Assembly: GCF_003026815.1 (NCBI RefSeq)
Contig: NZ_PYOG01000011.1
Coordinates: 40,233 to 104,232, forward strand
Length of the DNA: 64,000 nucleotides
Origin: Photobacterium damselae
Lineage (GTDB): Bacteria > Pseudomonadota > Gammaproteobacteria > Enterobacterales > Vibrionaceae
Reading direction: 5' to 3'
The notes beneath the pieces are model-generated. The model saw nothing but the letters and a program-made list of their open reading frames with translations, searched no databases and had not been told where the DNA came from. The translations under genes were made by a program, and so were the position numbers. Each line of letters starts with the position of its first letter. Within the stretch, counting starts at the first letter, position 1. Shown here piece by piece: positions 27,443-37,024 of this stretch.

Positions 27443-27458
27443 CTCCTTAAATAAGGAG
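27443..27458 (-). promoter_or_regulatory. Hairpin covering the ribosome binding site of the TerC-family gene
   Basis: On the minus strand CTCCTT-ATTT-AAGGAG pairs the whole Shine-Dalgarno AAGGAG with an upstream anti-SD in a 6-bp stem. The ATG follows 7 bases later. This could limit translation initiation. I could not fit the yybP-ykoY manganese riboswitch consensus to the leader. Confidence 0.45.
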
Positions 27459-27718
27459 CTTAGAGTTAACAAGCAACTCGAGGGGTCGTCCATAGTAAGT
27501 ATATTTACCTCATCAATTTCGATGGCGCTAGTTGACCATGAGAGAGTTATCCACTCAACAGAGAAGTTGTAACTAAGTATGTCCTGTTTTCTATATTTCC
27601 TTACAAAAATTCGATTAATCCAAGCACTTGTCTAACATAGTAATAAGGTAAGCTAACACTTAATAAGCTCAACTTGTTAGTAAACAAAGAATTATTTATC
27701 GATATGACAGGAGCCTCA

Positions 27719-29050
27719 GTGACAAAAAAATATTCAAGTCTCGCACTCTGTATTTGTAGTACCTTAGCGTTTTCTCCCTCATTAAGTTATGCCTCTTCAA
27801 CTATCAGTAATTCACAGTGGGAGAATAATTCTTCGCTGCCTTATAGCGCTTCAAATCCTTATGAAATCGCCCTATTTTCTGCTCATAACGGTGAAGATAA
27901 AGCAAGACTGTGGTCACAAACCCAATCCATTATTGGTTATGGTTTAGGTGTTGCAGGCTTTTTAGCTTTGCTGCCTAGTGACTTTACTAATTGGGATAAA
28001 AGTGACGATCGATTACTTGAAAAATGGTATGACAATGTTACTGAAGGCCCAGTTTGGGACCGAGATGTTTGGTATATCAATTATATTGGTCACCCATACT
28101 TTGGTGGCGTTTACTATCAAGTCGCTAGAAAATCTGGGTATCGTCAGTGGGATTCCTTTCTTTATTCAGCACTCATGTCGACGGTGTATTGGGAATACGG
28201 TGTTGAAGCCTTTGCCGAAGTACCATCAATTCAAGATTTGGTCGTCACCCCTGTTTTAGGTTGGGTTTACGGTGAGTGGGCCTTCCAGCAAGAACGTCAC
28301 ATTAGAGCTTCTGGCGGTAAAGTTCTGGGATCGCAAACTCTAGGTGATACCGCTCTATTTTTGTTAGATCCAGTCGATAGTATTGGCCGAGGTATCAATC
28401 AACTAACCGGACGCAACTTGGTCAAAGCAGGCACTGGCTATATCTCATATAATCAGCAACAACATCGCAACGGCAAAACCGATAATCAAATTGCACTTAA
28501 CGTTAGCTATCAGCTCAATGATCCAAACCAAAGAAGTGATCGCCATTACCGCGAGCGAGGTTATACCCAATTAACTAATGATCCTGTGACCTATGGTATT
28601 GTAGGAATTACCGCCGGGGCCAGTTACCTTAATTTAGATCCCAAATGGGGACTACAAAACGATTGGGCACCAACGATGTCATTGGGTCTGTATTTTACTA
28701 AGCAGTTTTCATCACGTTTAAACTACACCCGAGCCGATCTCAAAAGTACAACCACTCAACAAACTAATACCTATGAGAGCTACAACCTTGATGTTCAATA
28801 TTACTTTAACCCTCATGGGCAATTACGGCCTTATGTATCAGCGGGGATTGGTGAAAGCTTAAAAGATCAAGATAGAGATATTAAGAGCTTTCAATATGTT
28901 GGTGGTGCAGGTTTACACTATAAATTCCATCCAAACTGGGCTTTCCAACTAGACTGGCGTCATCACTATGGCACTAAATACTCAACCAATGATGATTTAT
29001 TCACAGGCCAAATAGTTTATCGGTTTGGACAAGGTGAACGGGGGCTATAA
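27719..29050 (+). CDS. DUF3943 domain protein, predicted outer-membrane beta-barrel
   Basis: A protein of 443 residues from a GTG start at 27719. I choose this GTG because AGGAG lies 6 bases upstream and the sequence then opens with a signal peptide (TKKYSSLALCICSTLAFSPSLSYAS). The ATG at 27704 and the TTG at 27674 lie before or within the ribosome binding site region. The N-terminal half matches DUF3943: WYINYIGHPYFGGVYYQVARKSG, then FLYSALMSTVYWEYGVEAFAEVPSIQDL. The C-terminal half alternates strands with aromatic ends and finishes FTGQIVYRFGQG, typical of a barrel. The function of the family is unknown. It is divergent from the TerC-family gene. Confidence 0.85.
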   Translation: MTKKYSSLALCICSTLAFSPSLSYASSTISNSQWENNSSLPYSASNPYEIALFSAHNGEDKARLWSQTQSIIGYGLGVAGFLALLPSDFTNWDKSDDRLLEKWYDNVTEGPVWDRDVWYINYIGHPYFGGVYYQVARKSGYRQWDSFLYSALMSTVYWEYGVEAFAEVPSIQDLVVTPVLGWVYGEWAFQQERHIRASGGKVLGSQTLGDTALFLLDPVDSIGRGINQLTGRNLVKAGTGYISYNQQQHRNGKTDNQIALNVSYQLNDPNQRSDRHYRERGYTQLTNDPVTYGIVGITAGASYLNLDPKWGLQNDWAPTMSLGLYFTKQFSSRLNYTRADLKSTTTQQTNTYESYNLDVQYYFNPHGQLRPYVSAGIGESLKDQDRDIKSFQYVGGAGLHYKFHPNWAFQLDWRHHYGTKYSTNDDLFTGQIVYRFGQGERGL

Positions 29051-29169
29051 CAGCGCGGAGGTCACATAAGTAAACTAATCATTTTACTCAGCTTGCTATT
29101 TCCTTTTGTTTTCATGAAAATTTGTTCCTTAATTATTGCTTTAATTTCTTGTGCTAGATAAGGAACATC

Positions 29170-30297
29170 ATGAAACACCTTTGGTTTGCTGTCGCCAGCT
29201 CAATAGCTTTAACCGCTTGCGCCCCGTCAGATCTCGATGTTTATGGTCCGGCGGAGCCATCAAAACCACCGGTTGTTATTCCTCCGCCTCCACCAACAAC
29301 CAATACCAATGCACAAGAACAAGCCTTTAAGAAACTGCTCGCTTACTTAAATGAGCAAGTTAAAAAACAATGGGGGGATGATGAATTTTTACAAGCCGGT
29401 AAACACCGTTATGTAAAATATCTTGATGGGTATCGAACGCGAGCTCATATCGATTTTGATACAGGTAAAATCTACGTTTCAACTGTGTCTAAATACGCAC
29501 CTAAAGAGACATTAAAAGAAGCCATTGTTTCAACTTTGCTGATGCCGGCTGATCCTGCTCAAGTTGATCTGTTTAGCGATAAAACCATCCCCCTTAATGG
29601 TAAGCCTTTCTTACTGGGTCAGGTAAAAGATCATGATGGTCAAGATATTCAGTGGGAGTGGCGTGCTAACCGTTTTGCCGATTACTTAATTGAGAACAAA
29701 CTTCAATCAAAACCCTTTAAATACGGCACCGCTTATTATGTCCAAATAGATATGGTAGGCGATCACCTTGAACAACGTGAATATCAATATGCTGATTTAA
29801 TCAAACGCGCATCAAAGCAGTACGGTATTGATGAAGATTTAATTTATGCCATTGTCAAAACCGAAAGTAGCTTTAACCCTTTTGCTGTAAGTCATGCTGG
29901 GGCTTATGGTTTGATGCAGGTGATCCCAAAAACTGCAGGAGCTGATGTCTTTAATTTGGTAAAGAATAAGCCAGGGATCCCAACGAAAGAATATCTGTTT
30001 GATCCAGCTAATAATATCGATACAGGTACAGCATACTTCTATATTCTAAAAAACCGTTATTTGAAGAATGTTCAACACCCAACCACCAAACACTACACGA
30101 TGATCTCGGCTTATAACGGGGGCACAGGTGGCGTATTGGCAACCTTTGATCCTGATCGAGATCGCGCGATGAATCAAATCAACCAACTCAATCCAGATCA
30201 AGTCTACTGGGCTCTTACAAATAAGCATCCAAAAGAAGAAGCGCGTCGATATTTACAAAAAGTGCTTCATTTCCAAAAAGAGTTCAATAACCAATAA
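29170..30297 (+). CDS. mltC: Membrane-bound lytic murein transglycosylase C
   Basis: MltC cleaves the glycan strands of peptidoglycan non-hydrolytically, leaving 1,6-anhydro-muramyl ends. The 375-residue protein has a lipoprotein signal with lipobox LTAC near residue 17, then a proline-rich linker, then the MltC-specific N-terminal domain. The family 1 SLT catalytic domain follows: IVKTESSFNPFAVSHAGAYG holds the catalytic Glu in the E-S motif, then GLMQVIPKTAG, and ISAYNGGTGGV with the A-Y-N motif. AAGGA lies 6 bases before the ATG. In enterobacteria mltC is beside mutY/yggX, but here it stands apart on chromosome 2. Confidence 0.93.
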   Translation: MKHLWFAVASSIALTACAPSDLDVYGPAEPSKPPVVIPPPPPTTNTNAQEQAFKKLLAYLNEQVKKQWGDDEFLQAGKHRYVKYLDGYRTRAHIDFDTGKIYVSTVSKYAPKETLKEAIVSTLLMPADPAQVDLFSDKTIPLNGKPFLLGQVKDHDGQDIQWEWRANRFADYLIENKLQSKPFKYGTAYYVQIDMVGDHLEQREYQYADLIKRASKQYGIDEDLIYAIVKTESSFNPFAVSHAGAYGLMQVIPKTAGADVFNLVKNKPGIPTKEYLFDPANNIDTGTAYFYILKNRYLKNVQHPTTKHYTMISAYNGGTGGVLATFDPDRDRAMNQINQLNPDQVYWALTNKHPKEEARRYLQKVLHFQKEFNNQ

Positions 30298-30571
30298 GTC
30301 TTCCCGCTAAAGTCTCCAACTCTTACTGATGCGTTAATGGTAACGTTAGCGCATCACACCCCATCTTTTTTATTACTTAGCCCAAAGTAGATAACCAATA
30401 TTTCCTCACAGACCTTTACATCGATTTAACTATTCACCGATGTAATATCATTATCAACTATGCCAAAATGCTCTTCTATACCAACTTGGATATAACGAAT
30501 ATAAACTTATTGCTAAACATGGTAGAGTTAGTAATAAAACACCATACAATAATCTGAAGTTTAGCCGACTT

Positions 30572-33500
30572 ATGACAAAAAAAGATTCTGTAGTAGCTCA
30601 AGAGCACTCAACGACACCTGAACCATCAGGCAAAAAACCAAAAATGAAAAAAATTGCGAAATGGGTAGGACTCAGCGTATTGACCCCTGTAGCAATTGGT
30701 ATTGGTGTTCTGAGCTATGGGGTAACGCTGGATCTCACCCCTCATAAACAGAAAATCAGCCAATGGTTAACGAAAAATTTAGCCCGAGAAACCAAAATTG
30801 AGGGGGATATTGCTCTAACTCTCTCCTTTTCTCCTGAAATCGATATCAATAAGTTAACGATTGGAAATACCGAAGCGATGAAGTGGCAACCTATGCTCTC
30901 TTCGGGCCACGCTTCTGCAAAAGTATCACTGCTACCACTGTTACGAAATACACTAGAGATAGACTACCTCAAGCTCGATAATACACATGTCGAACTCAAT
31001 CGTGATTATCAAGGTAAGCCTAATTGGGTGTTTAATTCATCACCAAAGGTTACGACTTCAGACGATAAAACCAGTAAGCCTTTAACGCTAAAAATAACAG
31101 ATACCATTACGGCTAAAGATGTGTCTGTCTCTTATTTAGATCAGCAAACAGGACAATATTTTTCTGCGGCAGTTGAGCAACTGTCACTGACCAAGCCCGA
31201 TCAATGGTTGTTAAAAGCACAAGGCTTTGTTCAAGGTCAGAGCTATGATTTTTCGCTGACCGGTGATTTAGAATCAATCATTAATCATCAACAGGGTCAC
31301 TTGGTTGCTGCTGGTGAGTTTATTGGTGCTCGACTTAATATTGATGCTGATATCCAGCCATGGCGAACAGGTGTAACCCATGCCAATATTGATCTCGATT
31401 GGCATGATACAGCTCCGATCAAAAGCTTTTTAGATCTGGATATTGGTCCTGCTGCACCATTAAAAATCACAACAAAATTAAGTGCTTCTCATGAAGGTAT
31501 CGGCTTAACTAAATTAAAAATCGACAGTCCGGTTACCCAAGCATCAGGGCATTTAGTTTTTGCTCTTGCGAAAAAAGGACAACCACTTAACTATATTGAT
31601 GGCAAACTCGATATTCCGCTTATCGATCTTCGTCCTTGGCTGCAACCAGAACAACCTCAACCCATGATGATGAGTTACGCTGCTGCGCCACCTCAACAAT
31701 CACCATTGCAACAAGCTCTGGATCAGTGGTTAGTTAAAACCAAAACTCATCTCGCGCTAAAAGTGGGGGAAATTAAAGGCCTCGGTACCCCGGTTCATTC
31801 CATTGCTTTAACCGTCGATGGTAAACAAGGAAAGCTAACCGCACCTATGCAGGCAAATATTGCAGATGTTGCTTTTACTGGTAGCGCCAATATTGATGCA
31901 ACAACGGGATTATCCAAAGTGGCGATTTCGTTAGGAGCAAAAGACTCTCAGTTAGGTGAGATGGCTGGGTGGATATCTGGTATTCCTAACGCAACAGGCC
32001 ATGTTAATTTGGCCGAGCTGAATGTCGATACTCAAGGGACTAAATTACAAGAGTGGATCGATAACAGTAAGTTAGCACTAACTATTGATAAGGCTCAGTT
32101 AGACTGGGGAGCAAAAGCAGATTTTGCAATTAATAGTGCAAAATTGACCGCAGGAATGAACATACCTTTCAGCTCTCATATTTCAGGGCAAATGATGGGA
32201 ATTCCTGCCAAAATTGAAGCCTCTGCAGGTAGTCTAAGCGATATTATTAACCAAAGAGATTGGCAAACAGATTTTCAATTTATTAGCCCTGCTATTACGC
32301 TAAAGGCAAAGGGACAATTAGTTGGTACGCAATGGCAACAAGGAAGCTGGTTTGATCTAGATATAGACAGTAAAGATGCTGGTAAACTCAGTCCATGGCT
32401 CGGTACGAAATCAACGATACATGGTCCAATTCAATTAAAAGGCAAGCTCACCTATAAGCAAGATTGGGTCACATTAGAGGCTTCAAATATCAATTTGCTT
32501 AGAAGTCAGGGAAACATTGATCTTAAGTGGAAACCCACTGGTGATATGTTTGTGGGCCTAAACAGCCATTTTTCGCGCTTAGATCTCTCCCAACTAAGTC
32601 AATTTATCGATGGCGATCGCTTACCTCATGTGGAGCAAACGGTGCCAACACAGGGGGTAAACCTTGATGTGCCAATTTTAGCTCACGGGTTGGTCGTCAA
32701 AAATGCAGATGTCAGCGTAAATGTCGATACAATGAAATGGTCTAAACAGCAGCTGCATCAACTCAGTTTTACCGGAAAAATGCGAAATGGCATCATGCCC
32801 GCAGCACCTTTTTCAGCCAACTACTTAGGTAGCCAATATCGTGGAAATATCGCGCTGAAAATTAATCAAAATAAAATTGCTTCAACGTTGAATTTGTCGG
32901 TCAATAAGCCCAATGTTGGGGCAATCTTAAATCAGTTTAATATTAGTAATGATTTTGACTTCTCTCTTCGCCGAGCTCAGTTACATTTAGCTTTATCGGG
33001 CCGTTCCATGATTGAGTTTATGGAGCAAGCGAATATCAATGCGCAACTCATCGGTGGGCATCTTGGTGTAAAACAACAATACACAGGTAAAGCCTTTAAT
33101 ATTGAACTCGATAAAGGGCAATTTATCACCGGGCCTAATACTGAAACGTCACTGTCTCTAGTCGGTCAGGCCGCGCAAGATCCGGTAAATATCACGCTCA
33201 ATTCGGTTTCACTAAAGCAAGCCAACGATGGCAGAAAAACCATCCCATTATCACTAATCGCAAACATTGGTGATATTAAACTTAATGCCCGTTCTCAAGT
33301 AAAAATGCCGCTCGATATGCGAAAACTGAATCTTGCCGTTGAAGCGACCACTCCAAATTTAAACCGTTTTAATAAATTTACGGGGGTTGAGCTACCACCT
33401 TATGGACCAATAAAAGTTGCTGGACAGTTGACCTCCGATCCTAACGGCTATCACTTAAATAATATGCTGTTACAAGTAGGTAGTAGCGAACTCACAGGAA

Positions 33501-34510
33501 AAGGCGATCTGCTGCTAACGCATAAACCACAACGCATTCGACCACGGATCAATTTAGATTTATCGGCTCCGTTTATTCAACTTAATGATTTTAAAGTAAA
33601 AGGCTGGCATGCATGGCAACAAGAATCCTCAGCTAGTAAAGCCCCTCAAGCCTCTAAACCCGTTGCTTTGATGAGTCCTGACGGATTGAAAAAGTTTGAT
33701 GCCACGTTCAGCCTAAATGTTGGCGAGGTACGTTCTGGCAATGACTGGCTGGGCGCCGGAGAATTGGATTGGACACTAAACAATGGCTTACTGACGGTTA
33801 ATCCTCTTCATATCAAACTGCCTGGCGGTGAAATTGACCTTTCAGGTTCGGTAAAAGCGGTAGGAGATAAATTTGATATCGGTTTGAAAGGTAAGGTCGA
33901 AAACTTTGACTATGGCATCTTAGCTCGTCGGATTGACCCAAAAACTACCATGCATGGTTTATTAAGTACTGAATTTAACCTTCATAGTTTGGCAAATACA
34001 CCAGAATCGCTAATGAATAACGCTTCAGGATTCCTTGGGTTTGCAGTTTGGCCAAAGGCGTTTCAAGCCAACGTAGTAGACTTATGGGCGGTCAGTCTTG
34101 CTGATGCGGTACTGCCAAGTTTAACCAAGCACGATCCTTCCGTTATCAACTGTGTCGCTGGTGGCTTTAATATTAATCACGGTACAATGAAGCAGCGAGA
34201 TCTGTTGCTCGATACAACTCGTATTCAAGTTCACGGCACTTTTGATGCCAATTTCAAGCAACGTGATTTTTCCATGTATTTGAGTCCGAAAGCAAAACGT
34301 GCGCAAATATTTGGTTTACAAACACCAGTTGAGGTTACGGGCAATTTTAACGACTTTAATCTGAATATCCCATTGTCGGCAATATTGGAAACTTCAGTAC
34401 GTTTTACAACAAGCCCTGTTATTGCGCCCCTAAGTTGGCTGTTTGAAAAACCGATCGCGCCAAATGCAAGTAGTGAATGTCAGCGGATTTGGCAAGGATT
34501 ACCACAATAG
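30572..34510 (+). CDS. Large AsmA family protein
   Basis: A 1312-residue member of the AsmA superfamily. These are long, bridge-like proteins of the Gram-negative envelope, thought to move phospholipids between the membranes. A cytoplasmic Lys-rich start is followed by one membrane helix (IAKWVGLSVLTPVAIGIGVL, residues 28-47). Then comes the AsmA N-terminal pattern TLSFSPEIDINKLTIGN. The remainder is repeating beta-strand rich sequence. The C-terminal AsmA_2-type region includes LPGGEIDLSGSVKAVGDKF. The length exceeds E. coli AsmA (617) and equals the YhdP/TamB size class, but the C-terminal wording fits AsmA best. It is monocistronic, with a terminator after it. Confidence 0.85.
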   Translation: MTKKDSVVAQEHSTTPEPSGKKPKMKKIAKWVGLSVLTPVAIGIGVLSYGVTLDLTPHKQKISQWLTKNLARETKIEGDIALTLSFSPEIDINKLTIGNTEAMKWQPMLSSGHASAKVSLLPLLRNTLEIDYLKLDNTHVELNRDYQGKPNWVFNSSPKVTTSDDKTSKPLTLKITDTITAKDVSVSYLDQQTGQYFSAAVEQLSLTKPDQWLLKAQGFVQGQSYDFSLTGDLESIINHQQGHLVAAGEFIGARLNIDADIQPWRTGVTHANIDLDWHDTAPIKSFLDLDIGPAAPLKITTKLSASHEGIGLTKLKIDSPVTQASGHLVFALAKKGQPLNYIDGKLDIPLIDLRPWLQPEQPQPMMMSYAAAPPQQSPLQQALDQWLVKTKTHLALKVGEIKGLGTPVHSIALTVDGKQGKLTAPMQANIADVAFTGSANIDATTGLSKVAISLGAKDSQLGEMAGWISGIPNATGHVNLAELNVDTQGTKLQEWIDNSKLALTIDKAQLDWGAKADFAINSAKLTAGMNIPFSSHISGQMMGIPAKIEASAGSLSDIINQRDWQTDFQFISPAITLKAKGQLVGTQWQQGSWFDLDIDSKDAGKLSPWLGTKSTIHGPIQLKGKLTYKQDWVTLEASNINLLRSQGNIDLKWKPTGDMFVGLNSHFSRLDLSQLSQFIDGDRLPHVEQTVPTQGVNLDVPILAHGLVVKNADVSVNVDTMKWSKQQLHQLSFTGKMRNGIMPAAPFSANYLGSQYRGNIALKINQNKIASTLNLSVNKPNVGAILNQFNISNDFDFSLRRAQLHLALSGRSMIEFMEQANINAQLIGGHLGVKQQYTGKAFNIELDKGQFITGPNTETSLSLVGQAAQDPVNITLNSVSLKQANDGRKTIPLSLIANIGDIKLNARSQVKMPLDMRKLNLAVEATTPNLNRFNKFTGVELPPYGPIKVAGQLTSDPNGYHLNNMLLQVGSSELTGKGDLLLTHKPQRIRPRINLDLSAPFIQLNDFKVKGWHAWQQESSASKAPQASKPVALMSPDGLKKFDATFSLNVGEVRSGNDWLGAGELDWTLNNGLLTVNPLHIKLPGGEIDLSGSVKAVGDKFDIGLKGKVENFDYGILARRIDPKTTMHGLLSTEFNLHSLANTPESLMNNASGFLGFAVWPKAFQANVVDLWAVSLADAVLPSLTKHDPSVINCVAGGFNINHGTMKQRDLLLDTTRIQVHGTFDANFKQRDFSMYLSPKAKRAQIFGLQTPVEVTGNFNDFNLNIPLSAILETSVRFTTSPVIAPLSWLFEKPIAPNASSECQRIWQGLPQ

Positions 34511-34549
34511 CAAGAACACCATAAATAGAATCTGATGGTTCTCTTAACC

Positions 34550-34603
34550 AAATGCCCAGTGATTATCCGACTCAATATCGGTAAACCAACACTGGGCATT
34601 TTG
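34550..34603. terminator. Bidirectional terminator
   Basis: AAATGCCCAGTG / CACTGGGCATTT arms separated by 27 bases, followed by TTTTG, between the convergent AsmA and deaminase genes. Confidence 0.7.
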
Positions 34604-34637
34604 CTATCAGAGATTTAAAACTCAGCGAAAAGACGAG

Positions 34638-35075
34638 TTACGACTGGCCTAAATACGGAGAAATAAAAGCACTAACCTCATCTTCTCCAACACCAATTCT
34701 TACATCAACACCGGCATCAATTAGCACCTTAATTCCTTTTCCATTATTGCGCGGATCTGGGTCAAGAGTGGCAACAACAACTCGCTTGATACCGCGTTCA
34801 ACTAAAGTATGAGCACAAGAAGGAGTACGACCGACAAATGAGCAGGGCTCCAAAGTGACATAAGCGGTAACATCCGCTAGAGAGTCAGTGTAATTTGCAA
34901 GAGCCATCGCTTCGGCATGATGACAACCCGGCTTTTGCGTAAACCCCTCGCTCACTATTTTCCCATCTTTTACCAATACACATCCTACCGGAGGATTTGG
35001 TCGACAATCGGGTAAAGCTTGCTTTGATAATGCGAGTGCTTGTTGCATAAATTCAATATCAGCACTTTGACTCAT
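34638..35075 (-). CDS. RibD-type deaminase domain protein, stand-alone
   Basis: A 145-residue zinc-dependent deaminase matching only the N-terminal half of RibD, the riboflavin enzyme that deaminates diaminohydroxyphosphoribosylaminopyrimidine. Residues include CRPNPPVGCVLVKDG, the zinc/catalytic motif HHAEAMAL (H-A-E), and LEPCSFVGRTPSCAHTLVERG with the two zinc cysteines. The GRTPSC segment is specific to the RibD branch of cytidine deaminase-like enzymes. The C-terminal reductase domain is absent and does not follow in another frame. It may be an auxiliary pyrimidine deaminase; a full ribD would be expected on chromosome 1. No neighbouring riboflavin gene or FMN riboswitch was seen. Confidence 0.88.
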   Translation of the reverse strand: MSQSADIEFMQQALALSKQALPDCRPNPPVGCVLVKDGKIVSEGFTQKPGCHHAEAMALANYTDSLADVTAYVTLEPCSFVGRTPSCAHTLVERGIKRVVVATLDPDPRNNGKGIKVLIDAGVDVRIGVGEDEVSAFISPYLGQS

Positions 35076-35341
35076 AGTCTCTTTCTCTCTTAATTATTGA
35101 TGAGATAGTTCATTCATAAGTGTGTACTCACTACGGTGTTTGTATCTATTTTTATTCACTTTTGCCTAGTCACACTCTGCTTTATCTCTATTTTTTCAAA
35201 TAAACCACACATTCTCTGAAGCTATTCATTTAATGTTCATGATAAATGTGGTTTTATAGCACCTTAACTAATAAAGCGTATATCGTGCGTTTAAAACATC
35301 GCTCAATTAATAAATAAAAACGAAGAGTTACTATCCATTTT

Positions 35342-36682
35342 ATGTCTATATTTCAAACCTCGGTATTACAACGACTGAGTAATACCAAATTTCTAAGCAT
35401 TGCTGGACTCTCATTAGTCACGGTTGCTGTTGTGATTTCACTTAATACTAACACGACACCATCTACTGCGACCAAAAGCATTGAGCTATCCCCAAAAACA
35501 GCAGCACCTCAAGTTGTTGTTGACACTTTAAAGCCCGAAACCATTATCAAAACCGTCCCTCTTCCACCGCAATTTGAATACACCATTAAAAAAGGCGATA
35601 CCTTAAGTGGCGTATTTTCCAAACTAAATGTCTCTCGTGAAGATATGCAAAAGGTGATGGAATCAGATTTAGACAGCTTAAAAATTGATACCTTAAAACC
35701 AGGAGATACCCTGCGCTTTTGGTTAGATGAAAATAACCATAAACTGACTAAATTTGAATTACAGCAAACGCCTGCGCAAAAGTTTGATTATGTTCGAACA
35801 CCAAGTGGCGATTTTGAGTATCAAGAGACTACTCTTCCAGGCCAATGGAAATCGGCGGTTGCTAGTGGCACAATTCATGGCAGTTTTTCAGTGTCGGCAC
35901 AAAAAGCGGGCTTGGATTACAGTGAAGTCCTCGAAATTACGAACCTATTAAAAGATAAACTTAACTTTGCGCGAGATCTGCGTGCCGGTGATACCTTTGA
36001 AGTGGTTCACGAACGCCAATTTATTGATGGAAAACCAACAGGACAACACGAAGTCCGAGCCATTCGTATCCACAATAAAGGCAAGATAATTTCAGCTTAT
36101 TTACATACCGATGGGAACTACTACGATGAAGACGGTAATAGTTTGCAACGCGCATTCTTACGTTACCCATCAGCAAAACAGTGGCGTATTAGTTCAAACT
36201 TCAATCCAAATCGTAAGCATCCAGTAACGGGTCGCCGTCAGCCTCATAACGGAGTGGATTTTGCCGCGCCTCGTGGTACACCGGTTCTAGCAACTGGTGA
36301 TGGTGTTGTTGTGCTGACAACTAATCACCCTTATGCAGGTCGCTATATCGTGATTCAACACGGTACAAACTACAAAACACGCTACTTGCATAATACTAAG
36401 ATTTTAGTGAAAAAAGGCCAGCGAGTTCACCGCGGTCAAGAAATTGCGCTATCAGGAAGTACTGGTCGAGTTACCGGTCCACATATCCATTATGAGTTTT
36501 TGATTCGAAATAAGCCGGTCAACCCAATGACAGCCAATATACCAATGGCCTCATCAGTACCAGGCAAAGAAAAGAAAGTCTTTGAGCAGATGGTGGCGCA
36601 ATATAATCAGATGATGAAAGATCCTATGTCTGCTGAGACCATTCAATTGGCTCGTATTAAACCCAAAACTAAAGACAGTTAA
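35342..36682 (+). CDS. mepM: M23 family murein endopeptidase (MepM-like)
   Basis: A 446-residue envelope peptidase that should cut peptide crosslinks in peptidoglycan to allow wall growth. One N-terminal membrane anchor (FLSIAGLSLVTVAVVISL) precedes a LysM/OapA-like domain (YTIKKGDTLSGVFSKLNVS). A central domain leads to the LytM catalytic core. The zinc ligands are visible in RQPHNGVDFAAPRGTPV (H-x3-D) and GPHIHYEF (H-x-H). The length matches E. coli MepM/YebA (440). The symbol is given by domain order; Vibrio has several such peptidases, so the precise orthologue is uncertain. It is monocistronic, with a long hairpin terminator. Confidence 0.85.
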   Translation: MSIFQTSVLQRLSNTKFLSIAGLSLVTVAVVISLNTNTTPSTATKSIELSPKTAAPQVVVDTLKPETIIKTVPLPPQFEYTIKKGDTLSGVFSKLNVSREDMQKVMESDLDSLKIDTLKPGDTLRFWLDENNHKLTKFELQQTPAQKFDYVRTPSGDFEYQETTLPGQWKSAVASGTIHGSFSVSAQKAGLDYSEVLEITNLLKDKLNFARDLRAGDTFEVVHERQFIDGKPTGQHEVRAIRIHNKGKIISAYLHTDGNYYDEDGNSLQRAFLRYPSAKQWRISSNFNPNRKHPVTGRRQPHNGVDFAAPRGTPVLATGDGVVVLTTNHPYAGRYIVIQHGTNYKTRYLHNTKILVKKGQRVHRGQEIALSGSTGRVTGPHIHYEFLIRNKPVNPMTANIPMASSVPGKEKKVFEQMVAQYNQMMKDPMSAETIQLARIKPKTKDS

Positions 36683-36701
36683 ACCTGCTGTAATATAATA
36701 A

Positions 36702-36745
36702 AAGCAAAGCTATCAATACGATTTGGTATTTGATAGCTTTGCCTC
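36702..36745. terminator. Rho-independent terminator after the M23 peptidase gene
   Basis: GCAAAGCTATCAA / TTGATAGCTTTGC, a perfect 13-bp stem with a 13-base loop. The T-run after it is weak (CTCTTG). The rest of the gap to 37024 shows no structure or ORF. Confidence 0.65.
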
Positions 36746-37024
36746 TTGCTCTGTATTTTTTGCGTATGACCTAATCTTCACATCGTTATCTTACCCGTCA
36801 ATCGAATCACTCCCGCTAAACATTCCTACTAAATCCAGCACAAAAATCACTTAGAACCTCGGTACCAACCACTTTAGATACAATTAGAAACAAAACATCC
36901 CTCATAAGTTAGCAATATGTGATCGTTCCTACTTTTCTATTCACAAAAATCTGCTTATTCTGCTGCCAATTTCCATATCAATCACAGGGATAAGTGGCTT
37001 ATAACATAAGCACGACAACAACAT

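Noticed and set aside
27435..27718. yybP-ykoY manganese riboswitch before the TerC-family gene
   Set aside because: The conserved loop sequences of that class could not be found in the leader; only a short hairpin over the ribosome binding site is supported.
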